A stretch of 64,000 nt of DNA from Batillaria attramentaria (taxonomy: Eukaryota > Mollusca > Gastropoda > Batillariidae): positions 307,501 to 371,500 of the forward strand of contig JACVVK020000325.1 of assembly GCA_018292915.2 (NCBI GenBank). Reading direction: 5' to 3'. The translations under genes and the position numbers were made by a program. Each line of letters opens with the position of its first letter. Position 1 is the stretch's first letter. The notes under the pieces were generated by a model. The model saw only the letters and a list, made by a program, of their open reading frames with translations. It was not told where the DNA came from and made no database searches. Positions 10,913-21,585 of the stretch are shown one piece after another.

Positions 10913-13465
10913 TATGTACTAGCAGTACATTCATGCGAGAAGGGTGTATAGCTTTACCCGGAAGTTCTTCTCCGAAGGTGTAAGCGACTTTCCCTTGATC
11001 GTTTTCAGTTCATCTTTTGTCATCCCAAGAGCAAAGCAGTACACCCTGATGTTTTCTGTACTCATCGTCTGTGACAGTTCCAGCACCGTGTTGTCGATGG
11101 CAGAAAGATGACCTGATAATATTTCAAGAAGAAAGTACATTACGAGTGATTCAGTGACGGGGTATTTTCTTCTTGTTCTTCTTCTTCTTCTTCTTTCTGT
11201 CCCTCTCTCTGCCTTCATCTGATTCATGTAACCGTGGTGCCCGCTATGTTCTATGTGCGTGTGGATAATATCTGAATGCGCAATGAGTTGATGTATTTTC
11301 AAAAATTGCGCTGTATCAATGTGATTTTTTTTTCTCAGTGCCATCTCCAGTGATGTCCCTCCCAAATGCTCGGTGGAATCCACGGAAGACTCGGAAACTG
11401 GGGTAAGTTTTTTTTTAAAAGATTAATATTATTATGCAGGATGACGAGGATGAGGACGAGGGTATGATGACACTTGGAGGTTCATGCTCTTTTGGGGCTG
11501 CATGACAGGGCCGCATTTTGCGCTTCCTGTCACACATATCCCGGCGTTAACCAGTCCCGGGAACTGCGGAACATACGGCATCTGTAGTTTCCTTCCAGGT
11601 GCATACGCTGATTTTGTATACAGGATAGCAAACTAGAGTTTCTGAGCCAGCAAGACACAAACAACAACAAAATAATTATATTAATCGGTGTTTTCCATCT
11701 TGCACTGTCACGTGCAAACAAAGTTGGGTGTAATCACACTTGTACAGTATAAACTTTGTATTCATGAAGTCTGCTAACGTGTGTGTTTATGGAAAGAAGA
11801 CATCGACTTTACTCAGTAACCCCATCCAGAGATAATATATATGTGTGTATAAAAAGTAATAAAAAGTAATAAAGGAATTTAAAATAACAACAAACCAACC
11901 AACAAGTAAGAAAAAGAAGAACACTTATAGTGTTGTGATGAATTTTATTTTGTATTTTTGTGTTTTTTGTATGAAGATGAAGATGAGAATGAGTATGAAA
12001 AGTGAGGTGAAGCAATGGTTGATCTTTAGTTTATATCATTGTGAGATTGTTGTTTCTTTTCTCTTCTTCTTTCTGGTGTGGTGTATGTGGGTGTTGTGTA
12101 TGGTTGTTGTTTATGGAAAGAAGACATCGACTTTACCCAGAAACCCCATCCAGAGGTATTTCATACGCATTGAAATACTACATACAAGGAAAAGATGTTT
12201 AGTAAGGTTGGACAGTCTTGACCGTAAACTACCTTAACATTCGATACATTGTTCTCCTCATACTGTTTCACAAAATAACAATTAATCGGCATTCATGAAG
12301 ACAAAAAAATACTTCATTGTAAACGTTGGATAAATCCAAAGAAAATAACATTAAATTCAAATAAGATTTAAATTGTACCGGCCTCCGTAGTGTACTGGGA
12401 CCTCCATGGCATCATCTTACCATCATCCTCATCTCCATCCTCATGCATAATAAAAAAAAAAATTGCTCCAGCTTTCGAGCCCTCCGTGGATTCCACCCAT
12501 TCCACCCATGACCTTGGAGGAACACCACTGGAGCTGGCAAAAAGAGTTGGGGCAGCAAAAATAAATAAATTAATTAAATTAAATAATTGTACTTACCTCC
12601 CCTTGCAGAGCCCGGATGACCACCGAAAAGAGGCGTCAGGTCGAGATGCAGGATACCGACACTGGAATATTGGCTGTTATCACGCGTTGTCCTGGTAACG
12701 ACAATGGCGCCAGTTGCTGGTTCGTGTCCGTCAATCACTTTCAGAACAAACGTCGTATGGCTGAGTCTGCCACCCACCTGGTACTCCACAATGGAGAAGT
12801 CCTCCTCCTGCATGAATTCAGAACGCAAAATGACGCCATTTCCGGGTTTGTTTTTTTCCCGTGCCAAATGTTAGCGTCTGCTTACAGTGTTAGCATTACT
12901 GGATTTATGCTAAAGTTCCGCTGTAAACATGCTATCAGAGTTAGTAGTAAAACCAGTACACGCTAAACCTATGCTAACAACTTTCCAAATAAGGAAACGT
13001 CTGCTATTTAACTGCTATCGGTATGCAAATTAACTGTTAATAAATTGCTAACCTTTTGCTGCCTAAATGCTGACAAATCTTTGGTTTCTCATGACCAGAC
13101 CTTTCCATGCCTTATTTATGCTGACATATCTTTGGTTTCACAAAACCAGCCATTTCCATGCTTGGTCTATGCTAACATATCCACCATTTTTTGTGGGACA
13201 TGCGGAAGCATTAATTAAAAGCTGGGAAGAGTTAATAATAATAATAACTAGTACATGGCTTTTATAGAGCGCCGTTCTCCAACTTCCAAGAACTCGCTGT
13301 GCTTACCGCGTAGATATCCTTGAGGTTGCCTTTAAGTCTCAGTCGGAACGTCTCTCGCCTGAAAGCGTAGGCCACCTTTGGCTCCGCCATGCACCGGTAA
13401 CCTTGACCTTCCAGTCGTCTGATCACCGGTTCGTACCTCTCCTCAGACACAAAGCAAACCATGAC
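9344..13465 (-). CDS. B1: 3' part of second ankyrin-type ZU5-UPA-Death gene
   Basis: Four exons on the minus strand (13465-13307, 12807-12597, 11112-10958, 9475-9344) join in frame into UPA plus Death domain and a stop. Lengths are 159, 211, 155 and 132 nt, exactly the exon sizes of A1 and A2. Homology with B2 ends at 14096, in the intron upstream of exon 14. Unrelated LINE sequence follows, so the ZU5 and ankyrin exons are missing and B1 looks 5'-truncated. No stop or splice-site damage is visible in the remaining exons. It may be a decaying fragment or may use a new upstream exon; the sequence does not decide. Confidence 0.75.
9598..9644. repeat. (TC)n microsatellite
   Basis: CT run abutting a divergent SINE. 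The copy 2 run (54267-54333) is longer. Confidence 0.9.
9647..9815 (+). mobile_element. Divergent SINE, family 1
   Basis: tRNA-like head with a B box (GAGTTCGAATCC) and the body CTTCGATATCACGCG. More diverged than other members. Duplicated at 54335-54503. Confidence 0.7.
9915..10263. mobile_element. MITE with GGTATAGTTCGCCCG ends
   Basis: Inverted ends (left CCCAGCTGGTATAGTTCG) are flanked by a 10-bp direct repeat ATTACTAATA at 9905-9914 and 10264-10273. It has no coding capacity. The duplicate is 54604-54952, and related ends occur near 28885 and 29090. Confidence 0.75.
10275..10912 (+). mobile_element. LINE (CR1/L2-like) ORF2 3' end with (ATT)n tail
   Basis: Encodes the C-terminal part of a non-LTR retrotransposon protein: QRVQNSAARLILKKRKR, then ELHWLPVRYR, then YSAPHIWNSLP and FKAHLKTYLFRQAFH. 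It is followed by (GCGT)n(GT)n and (ATT)n. It is antisense to B1, between exons 16 and 17. Copy 2 is 54965-55612 and related tails occur at 61000-61260 and 58990-59290. Confidence 0.8.
10958..11112 (-). CDS. B1 exon 16: Death domain, helices 1-4
   Basis: 155 nt, acceptor TTATCAG, donor GTAAAG. Peptide HLSAIDNTVLELSQTM through ALGMTKDELKTIKGK to EKNFR. Two substitutions and a two-residue gap relative to B2. Confidence 0.86.
11440..11580 (-). mobile_element. SINE family 2 fragment
   Basis: Inverse of part of the element at 34771-35395 (GGGGCTGCATGACAGGGCCG). Copy 2 counterpart is 56148-56285. Confidence 0.55.
12376..12562 (+). mobile_element. SINE family 2 fragment
   Basis: ACCGGCCTCCGTAGTGTACT then GACCTCCATGGCATCATC and the end GGCAAAAAGAGTTGGGGCAG. 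The central tRNA-like part is deleted. Copy 2 counterpart is 56668-56838. Confidence 0.65.
12597..12807 (-). CDS. B1 exon 15: UPA domain, C-terminal part
   Basis: 211 nt, acceptor ATGCAG, donor GTAAGT. Peptide [15 protein letters not shown] through ILHLDLTPLF. Five of 70 residues differ from B2. Confidence 0.87.
13307..13465 (-). CDS. B1 exon 14: UPA domain, middle part
   Basis: 53 codons, phase 0 to 0. Starts VMVCFVSEERYEPV and ends GNLKDIYA; donor GTAAGC. One residue differs from B2. Confidence 0.87.
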
Positions 13466-13609
13466 CTGAAATGATAAGAACAAGAACAAGTGTAGTACAG
13501 GTGTTTTTTGTTTGTTTTTTTAACCAATTTCTCGGCATCGTTTGTCAACCGGAAAAGAACTTTTACTAATACCTTCAGACAGAAGACACAATGTGAAAGA
13601 CGTGTATAC

Positions 13610-13930
13610 AAATGTTTCTAATAGGTAGCGCGTCGGATTCAGCCGCTGCGTTACTGAACGGCCGTCACCAATGTCATGGCGATGAAGCGTGGGTTCGAGC
13701 CCAGGTCGAGCTTGTGATATGTGATACCGTTTTTTTTTTTCCCTGGCTGCCGGGCTGCTGATTGGGGGGTTTTTCTCCGGGTTATCCGGCTTTCCTCCCC
13801 AGCAAAATTGCAAAATTGTACCCAAAAAAAAATATTTTTTTTTTAATGGATCGGTGTTGGGTGGCGCTGCACCGCGGCGACGCTCTTCCCCCGGGGGAAG
13901 CAACCCGAATTTCCCGAAAGGGATAATAAA
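13610..13930 (+). mobile_element. tRNA-derived SINE, family 3
   Basis: Head GGTAGCGCGTCGGATTC plus B box GGGTTCGAGCCC. The body includes CGAGCTTGTGATATGTGATA and the tail ends near AAAGGGATAATAAAG. Copy 2 counterpart is 57898-58216, and antisense or partial relatives are at 21300-21525 and 42050-42120. Confidence 0.75.
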
Positions 13931-14096
13931 GTAGTTAAAAAAAAAGATAACAGGCTTTAGATAAGAACAATCGTTGTGGAAACTGCTGACCCGGAGTAGA
14001 ACTGGTATGCCCGTGCGTTTTGTTTAAGCGACTGCGTCCATTGTGGCTTTTTTAAACTGTAGTTGTTAAAGAAAGCCAACAAACTTATACATGTAG

Positions 14097-14457
14097 ACTG
14101 AGAACTGCTCACCCGCCTGGCAGGCAGGACTCCTTTTTGCTGCTCGGAAATTGGCTAATATTTTAGCTAATTACAAGAGCTGTGACAACTTGATTGGTGT
14201 CAGTATGTGAGAGGGTGATTCTCCTGTTGGCAGTGTGCATGAGCATTGTTTTTTCGTAATGGATAATGACCGGAGTGGACTTACAGCATGAGGTGAACTG
14301 ACAGTGGTGAAGGTGAAAGGTCGGATCGCTGCAGTGTGTCAGTGCATTGGTGGCTGTGCTATTTTTAGCATACACAGTACTGTGTGACGCCGACCTGTCG
14401 TATCCCAACTCCGAACTGACTGTGCTGTGGTAATAACAAACCGAATGGGGAGAGATT
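14097..14457 (+). other. LINE 5' region
   Basis: Non-coding stretch between the duplication boundary and the LINE ORF1 start. It is probably the element's 5' untranslated region; nothing else is recognised. Confidence 0.4.
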
Positions 14458-15369
14458 ATGTCTGCTAGCCTGCACCAGTACCTCCCGCGATTTAAACGCA
14501 AAACGTCATCGACATCATCGAGTGACTGCAGCCCGGACAAGCAGACTTGCAAACCCACACCCAAGAAACAGCGAGGTCACGGAAGTGTTGAAAGTCTGTG
14601 TGAACTGACAGAATTGTGCGAGGAAGACTGTGAAATTATGAATGTACAGGAAACTCTAGCGGACATTAGCAGAAAGATGGAACTGCTAGCTACCAAGACT
14701 GATTTAGAGACGTTCTCTTCTGCCTTTACGGAGAGAATCGCGCAACTTGAGGGGCGGGTGTTCCAGCTGGAGGCAGAGAAGGACAAGCTGAGTGCTGACA
14801 TGGTGCAAGTGAAAAAGAAAAATACGACGCTCAGACAACAACTCGAGAGCATGAAAAGCACGAACGAGAAGAAGCACAACGAAGCAGAGCAGTACTCCAG
14901 GAGGTGGAACCTCAGAGTCTTTGGCATAAAAGAAACAAGAGAGGAGAACTGTGTTGCCAAGTGCTTGGAAGTTTTTAATGAGAAAGTGAAGGTCGAGACT
15001 AAAGAGGAAGATATACAGGTGGCTCATCGAGCCGGAGGAAATCAGCAGACACAGCGGGGGGAGCGTGAGGGGGAGAGGCAGAGGAGAGAGAGACCGCCTG
15101 CGATCATCGTACAGTTCGCCAGTCGGCGGGTGCGAGATTCCATTCTACAAAGGAGGCGAGTGTTGGCCAAGAGTGGTATCGTCATCAGTGAGGACCTGAC
15201 TTATAAGAACTTCAAGCTGCTCCAGGCAGCTCAAGTACACTCGGCAACCAGCACAGCTTGGGCGTCCAACGGCAAAGTTATAGCTCAACTCAAAAATGGT
15301 AAAAAGTTGAGAGTGGACATTGACACGGACCTCAACTCATTCTTCCAATGTAGATATAAGTACCTGTAA
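14458..15369 (+). CDS. LINE ORF1 protein (coiled coil plus RRM-like)
   Basis: An intact 303-residue frame. Residues about 65-145 form a heptad-rich coiled coil (IAQLEGRVFQLEAEKDKL). The motif EQYSRRWNLRVFGI follows, typical of L1-type ORF1 proteins (transposase-22 / RRM core), then a basic stretch and a C-terminal domain with VQFASRRVRDSIL. ORF1 proteins of this class coat element RNA and act as chaperones for reverse transcription. A partner ORF2 with endonuclease starts about 1.9 kb downstream but is broken. Whether both belong to one element is uncertain, because a SINE piece and a CpG-rich stretch lie between them. Confidence 0.8.
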   Translation: MSASLHQYLPRFKRKTSSTSSSDCSPDKQTCKPTPKKQRGHGSVESLCELTELCEEDCEIMNVQETLADISRKMELLATKTDLETFSSAFTERIAQLEGRVFQLEAEKDKLSADMVQVKKKNTTLRQQLESMKSTNEKKHNEAEQYSRRWNLRVFGIKETREENCVAKCLEVFNEKVKVETKEEDIQVAHRAGGNQQTQRGEREGERQRRERPPAIIVQFASRRVRDSILQRRRVLAKSGIVISEDLTYKNFKLLQAAQVHSATSTAWASNGKVIAQLKNGKKLRVDIDTDLNSFFQCRYKYL

Positions 15370-15419
15370 CATTGTTACCAATCAGCCATAATGTGACAAT
15401 TTCAGTGCTGAAACAGGTG

Positions 15420-15697
15420 TGTGGTAGTGACACAAGCCAATCGGGCTGACTTCCTGTAAGTCGTCTTTTTTTCTGGCCTTTTGCTTCAATTTATTGCCGT
15501 GTTTTGTTGTTTCTATCTCTTGTGTCTCTGCAATTTATGAGCAGATGCGGTAGTCAGTGATATAAGCCAGTTGGCCTGACTTCGTGTAAGCCGGTTTGTT
15601 TTTTTTTGTGTTTTTTTTTTTTTTTTTTGCTGGCTTTCTTGCTTCATTTTGTCGTTTTGTTGCCTCTATCTTTTGTGTCTCTGCAACTTATAAGCAG
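15420..15697. repeat. Two-unit tandem duplication, about 140 bp
   Basis: A unit with GACACAAGCCAATCGGGCTG and CTCTTGTGTCTCTGCAA is followed by a second, diverged copy whose T-run is longer. Probably part of the LINE spacer. Confidence 0.6.
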
Positions 15698-16033
15698 AAA
15701 CCCTCGTCCTGTACCAACTCCCCCCCCCCCCCCCCCCCCATGAATACGTGCTGTCCTAAGTTTTTTGTTGTTGTTGTTGTTGTTGTTGTTTTTGAATAGG
15801 ACATGACATGACTACGTGCTTTGTAAAGTACATGGGCCCCCCTCCCTGCATTGAGACTTGAAGTCTTGGTTTTCTTTCTCTCTTTCTTTCTCCTCGGCTC
15901 CGCCATATCTACAGTTATATATTCTGGCACTGTAGGGGAGGTAGGCCAAGTCTCCTCTACTGCATGACTGTAATGCAATGTTTTGATTTTAAATCTCATG
16001 TGTCATTGAACGCTGCTTTTCCACCGTCCCCCG

Positions 16034-16168
16034 TACCTCGGCTGGGGCCAAATGTGTGTGCTTTTTTTTTCTTTTCTTTTTTTCTTTTTCTTTCGTTGTC
16101 CCGTCCTTGATATCACCCTTACGTGGTGGAAAAGGACGTTAAATCCCAATACACCCACCCCACCATAT
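16034..16168 (+). mobile_element. SINE family 1, 3' part
   Basis: Starts in the B-box region (CCTCGGCTGGGGCCAAA) and ends GGAAAAGGACGTTAAATCCC. The middle is expanded by a T/C-rich run. Confidence 0.7.
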
Positions 16169-16429
16169 CCACCGTCCCCAGGCAGGTCAGTGTGACATAC
16201 AGCAGCCTTATATATGACCCCTCTCGAGTGTATGGTTATTACGCTGTAATTTTGTCTTAATTGGTAGCACGTACTGTGGGACGATCTTGTCTTTCTTTGC
16301 TAGCCCTCCCCGAGTATACTATATCAATAACCTATTCCCTCCAACCACTCGACAGACCCGCGTACAGTTTTCATTGTATTATAATGTACAACATCTAGAA
16401 GAGTTGCCAATTTTTACATTCAGAGGCTA

Positions 16430-16678
16430 AGGGCACGACCTCCGACCCCTTGACCTACATGCGCGTGCGCAGTCGTGACAGGAGAGTGCGCGCTAGCGCA
16501 GTCAGTGGGGGGAAACCTCTGTTTGAGTGTTGTCGTTACTGTTAATGAACTTGCGGACAGCGTGAGATATCTCACAGACACGGAGCTTACTGATGGTGGC
16601 GAATATTCTGCGGGGAGGCGCGTTGTGAGCTCGGGGCAGCGTTTGTAGCGGTGTCATGTGGGAACTGTGGAGTCGGCC
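16430..16678 (+). promoter_or_regulatory. Candidate CpG-rich promoter of A2
   Basis: A CpG-dense island in AT-rich surroundings with an NRF1-like site (ATGCGCGTGCGCAG, near 16458-16472) and a GCGCGCTAGCGC motif. There is no clear TATA box. Its position just before a plausible ATG and GTACGT donor suggests a TATA-less promoter, but it could also be LINE regulatory sequence. Confidence 0.35.
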
Positions 16679-16702
16679 ATGAGCCTACCCAGGGTGTTGA
16701 GG
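16679..16702 (+). CDS. A2 candidate first coding exon
   Basis: ATG followed by MSLPRVLR, then a strong donor GTACGT. It ends in phase 0, which is the phase A2 exon 1 needs. No other ATG upstream of exon 1 was found that fits both phase and splice signal. It would put LINE sequence inside a 2.7-kb first intron. Speculative without transcript data. Confidence 0.35.
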
Positions 16703-17269
16703 GTACGTACACAAACTCCATACTTTACCCAACCATAAACACGTTGGCAACCATATGTATCATACGAGTGTTTGCCGAGATATCTAGTTGTCCCCTTCCT
16801 GCAAATATATTCGATAGGGAAGGACGGCGTGCTGTTTGCGGTTACCGTTCAGGTATCAGGCATCCCCCCTCTCCCCCCCCCCCCCCCCAGTGTTCGTTTA
16901 CTGGGAAAATATGAACAATAACTATAGCACAGAATGCGTGCACACGTCTACTTTTCTCAGTCAGGTTACTTTTTGTTTTTAGATTTTTCCCTTTTTCATT
17001 TATTTTGTTTTCCCTATCGATTTTCTAAGTTTTCCTTTTCTACATATACTACACTACACTACACTACACTACACTACACCAGCATAATGTGCTGTCCCTT
17101 CCTCTATTTGGAATGTCTCTTGCTGGACATCAGGTCTGGGACCACAGGGTGTATTTTTTTTCCGTTCAGTCCCTGCTTCTGTACTGGTTTTGCTTAGTTT
17201 TGTACTCTCATTCAGTCCCCGTGTAAAAGGGACCTGTTTGGTGATATTTAGAATAGTACAATCCCCAAT

Positions 17270-18612
17270 GCATCATCGCTAATAGGAAAATAACTGTTGC
17301 CTCATTGAATTGTCAGGGCCTGGGTAATCCAAACAAACGTAGGGATGTTTTTCACTTCTTAAGAGAAAAGGGGTTCTCTATTTGCTTTCTACAGGATACA
17401 CACTTCACACCAAAACTAGAAAACTATATTAGACCAGAATGGGGGTACAAAATGTTACTTTGCCTTATACAGCTCAAACTCACGTGGAGTTGCTATTCTG
17501 TTTAACAATAACTTTGATTTCGAATTGAACAAGGTCTACAAGGATCAAGGTGGTAATTTTATCATGGTTTCATTGAAAATGATGGACAAAGACTTTCTCC
17601 TGGTTAACTTGTATGGGCCCAACCGAGACGAACCAGACTTTTATAGGGAATTAGAGGAAAAAATACTTGAAGTGGGGTTTGAAAGGGTTATAATTGGGGG
17701 CGACTGGAATGCGATCAGTAATTTTCATCTGGACTGTCAAAACTATAAGCATCACAACAATCCTAAAGCAACGGACCAGATAGATCAGCTTATGGATAAT
17801 TTAGATCTAGTGGATATCTGGCGTGAGCTAAACCCAGAATTAAAGAGGTTTACCTGGAGAAGGTACCGGCCCTTCCAACAAAGCAGACTCGACTACTATT
17901 TAGTGTCAGGAGCTGCTGTGTAGTTATGTAACTGAAGCGGATATTTTACCAGGATATAGGACAGATCATTCATTAATTACTTTAGCATTAGAAGAAGGTC
18001 TCAAATCAAAAGGTCATTCATTTTGGAAATTTAATAGTTCTCTCCTCCGGGATGTTAAATATGTGTCAGAAATACATGGCGTTATTAAAAGTGTGACAGA
18101 AGAATATGCGGCTGCACCATACTGTCGAGATGCAATCTCAAAAATCCCTAAAGCTGAATTGCAACTCGTAGTTTCGGACCAAACATTCTTAGACACATTA
18201 CTAATGAAAATTAGAACAAAAACAATATCATTTGCAGTAATGAAAAAACGCATTGAATATGAGAAAGAGAATACCCTAGAAAGCTTTATTCGCACTTTGG
18301 AAAACAAACCTTTATTGAATATTGAGGAAACAAGTGAGCTTGCTGACTATAAACAGGAATTAGTGCAACTTAGAGAAAAACGTATGAAAGGTGTACTCCT
18401 GCGTTCTCGAGCGAGATGGGTCATGGATGGTGAGAAGGTCACAAAATACTTTTGTGGTTTAGAGAAACGGAACTATGTGAGTGAGTGTATGACTAAACTA
18501 GTACAGAAGGATGGTCTTATATTGACTGAGGAAAAGGATATAATAAAGGAAGTTGGTCTATTTTACCAAAAGCTATATAGTAAAAGAGATGTAGAAATGT
18601 GTGAACAAACAA
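17270..18612 (+). pseudogene. LINE ORF2 endonuclease region, frameshifted (L1/Tx1-like)
   Basis: The frame runs KITVASLNCQGLGNPNKR, a conserved exonuclease-endonuclease-phosphatase start, with DTHFTP, then after a frameshift NLYGPN, IIGGDWNAI and RLDYYLVS. After a further break it continues with YRTDHSLI and a linker ending RSRARWVMDGEKVTKYF. The reverse transcriptase itself is missing: sequence ends in an ATTT-rich run at about 18620. At least two frameshifts make it inactive. Confidence 0.8.
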
Positions 18613-18614
18613 AT

Positions 18615-18650
18615 GCGTCCCTCGCATTTTATTTTATTTTATTTTTTATT

Positions 18651-18687
<37 letters not shown>

Positions 18688-18722
18688 TTATTTTTTTATT
18701 TTTTTTTGGGGGGCGGGGGGGG
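18615..18722. repeat. (ATTT)n / T-rich low complexity
   Basis: An ATTT run followed by T and G runs truncates the LINE endonuclease fragment. Confidence 0.85.
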
Positions 18723-18985
18723 GGTCAAATTCCCATGAATTGCTTGCGCAAGTGCTCCGGCGAGCCAATGCGTACACTTGTCACGTGCAGCCAGCAGATT
18801 CTGACAGGGTAGGAGAGAACCGCTTATCAGACAAATTGCCTTTCCCGATTTTCCATCGGCAAATCACTTGACGAACATAATTCACTACGGCCGTGACTAC
18901 TTCGATATCAGTGTGATATCACCGGTATTCCTTACTTGAAGACCTCGAACACTTACCGCCTTACCTCATGCCATAAAACGATAAA

Positions 18986-19017
<32 letters not shown>

Positions 19018-19018
19018 G

Positions 19019-19190
19019 GGAAGCCGGGGTGGCCGAACGGTAGAGAGTTGGACTTCTAATGCTCGGGTCGTGAATTCGATTCCCGGCTGGGGGCAAATAT
19101 TTGTGCTGACTTTTTCATCGTTGCCCCGTCTTTGATATCACCCGTACTTGGTGAATAAGGATGTTAAGCTACCAAACACCCACCCACCCA
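19019..19190 (+). mobile_element. SINE family 1
   Basis: Head GGTGGCCGAACGGTAGAG, B box GAATTCGATTCCC, tail ending in the CACCCACCCACCC end. It follows a (CT)n run. Confidence 0.85.
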
Positions 19191-19445
19191 CTCTCCCTCT
19201 CTCTGTGTTTCTGGCCGTTAGTGTGTTTTACTTGCTTATTTGGCAGTTCATGCATTATAAAGAAGTAAGCAACGAACTGCCAAATATGCAAATTTGAAGT
19301 CATTTATCACAGGTGAGTGATATGTGTCCATTAAGGAATCGAACTTAAATTTGAAACTTACATTCTGGCTCTGAGTTGTCATCTCAAATGCTGTATGAGC
19401 GACTCCCTGTTTACGCCAGATGTTCCGTGTTTGCTATGTTTGTAG

Positions 19446-19577
19446 TTTTTGGATAAACTGAGGGTTGACAACAGGCCAGAGCGGCGTCTATTTGAGGCCA
19501 TCAAAAATGGGGACTCTGGTACTGTGGACGAAATGCTGGAAGGGCTGGAAACCCAAGACGTCTTTTCCATGGAACTG
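19446..19577 (+). CDS. A2 exon 1: N-terminal ankyrin-like repeat
   Basis: 44 codons, phase 0 at both ends, acceptor TTTGTAG (weak pyrimidine tract), donor GTACGC. Peptide [20 protein letters not shown] then [13 protein letters not shown], a repeat with the LFEAIKNGD start typical of capping ankyrin repeats. It has no usable ATG, so an upstream exon is needed. A LINE fragment begins directly after the donor. Confidence 0.7.
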
Positions 19578-21549
19578 GTACGCTAGCTTTTCGTCTTTTT
19601 GATGGCACACTGCCTGCCTACTTGTCCTCATTATTAGATGTTTACCAACCATCAAGGTCTCAACGCTCTAGCTCCGAACGCCTTCTTGTCGTACCTGTAC
19701 CTAAGACCTACACCAAGTCCTTTGGACAAAGATCATTTCAATACCAAACCCCTGTAGTTTGGAATTCTCTTCGCCAGTACATTCGTAACGCATCTAAAAG
19801 CCAAACTGAAAATCTTCCTGTAGAGACTGTCCTATGACTAGTTTACTCTAGACCTTCCGCCGTTCTGAGCCCTCCTGCTGGTGGAATCGCAGTGTGTGTG
19901 TGTGTGTGTGTTGTGTCAGTAAGTCTTGTGTACTTTAATTTATTAGTTTAGACTGTATTTGTGAAGCGCCTTGAACTCACTTTGTTGGGATACTGTGCTA
20001 GACAAGAATGTCTTTATTATTATGATTATATGCAATTGTCTTTGTCCAGTTATTGTTGTAAGGGAAATTTGAGCTGAGACGTGAATTTTGACTCGATTTG
20101 ACTTCAAACTTCGCATTGACCACAAACTTCTGCCCCTTGTTTTCTCCTGTGTCCATGGAAAGTCCCCGCAGCGTCTCTCTGAGCTCATCCCTTCATATAT
20201 AGTCCATCCCGCACTCTTTGTTCTTCATCTCAGTCCCGCCTGTCCATCCCTGGGTTTCATGAAAACACCACCAAGAAGCGCTTTGGAGCTCGCTCCTTCA
20301 ACTTCTAGTGTTCTGCTCCTACTTTCTGGAACGCCCTGCCGCCATGTGAAATCCAGCACCTCCACCGAATCTTTCCGGAGCCACCTTTAGACTCATCTAT
20401 TCTCAAAGTTCTGATGCAGACTCCCCCCCCCCCCCCCATTTTCCGTTTTACTTAAAAACTCCCCCCCACCACCACCACCACCCCCGCTTTACGAGCTCAG
20501 TGTGCATGGAATTTTTTTTTTTCAGCGATGCGTAATACATCATCATCATCAGTTGGTAAGAAAAGGCCCCAAATACATTCCTGCCCGCAAAGGAATTTGA
20601 ACCCGATTCCTCAGGATACACAGCGCGTACCTTATGCACAAAGAGAAATCCACATGTTCAGACACGAATTGCATAGAGCTTATTGCGGTCGGTGGTCTAA
20701 TGGTTAAGAGACTTGTCACCAATGCGAGAGGTCAGGGGTTCGAGTCCCACTCGGGGCAAAGAATTTTTCCTTCTCGTATGTGGCACCGTTCATTCGGGCC
20801 GATCGTCGGGGGTTCTCTCTGGGTACTCCGGCTTCCTCCCCCTCTGCTTTGGAAATGTTCAGCCCACCAAATTTGAAAAATACATCCAATTCTGAATTCC
20901 GAAATTTAAATAGCTGAGCTGACCCTTCGCACCACGTGATTGTAACGTGTTTATGTCCAGTGTGTGAGAGAATGCGTGTGATTCACGTGAGCGTGCGTGT
21001 TGGGTTCAGTTCGCGGCGCTTTGAGCCGATTCATGAAATTGGGTAAAGCGCCTATACAATACTCATTATTATTATTATTATTATTATTGCATTATTGGTC
21101 CAAGTGGTTTGTAACTGGCATTGTTTGCGGCCCCAATACAATTTTTCTTTTCTTTCTGAGAAGCAAGGGAAGACTGTAATGCAAGCTGCTGTTGAAAGTG
21201 GACATGAACAGATTGTACGACGACTTCTTCAGAAAGGGGCCGATGCTAATGAAAAACTAAGGGTGAGTTCAATCTGTCACCTACTGCCTCATCTTTTACC
21301 TTTTTATCCCTACTTTATTATACCCTTCGGGCTGCTTCCCCCGGAGGCAATTGCGTCGCCGCGGTGCAGCGCCACCCAATACCTATCCTGCTTTTTGTTT
21401 CAATTTTGCTGGGGGAGGAAAGCCGGATAATCCGGAGGTAAACCCCCGATGAGCAGCCCAGTAGCCAGGAAAAACCGGTATCACATATCACAAGCTCGAC
21501 CTGGGCTCGAACTCATGCTCCGCTACATAGATAATTTGTTTATCATTAA

Positions 21550-21585
<36 letters not shown>

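Noticed and set aside
18735..18812. Alternative A2 first exon starting MNCLRKCSGEP
   Set aside because: The frame can splice only in a phase that puts a stop early in exon 1 (19446-19577).
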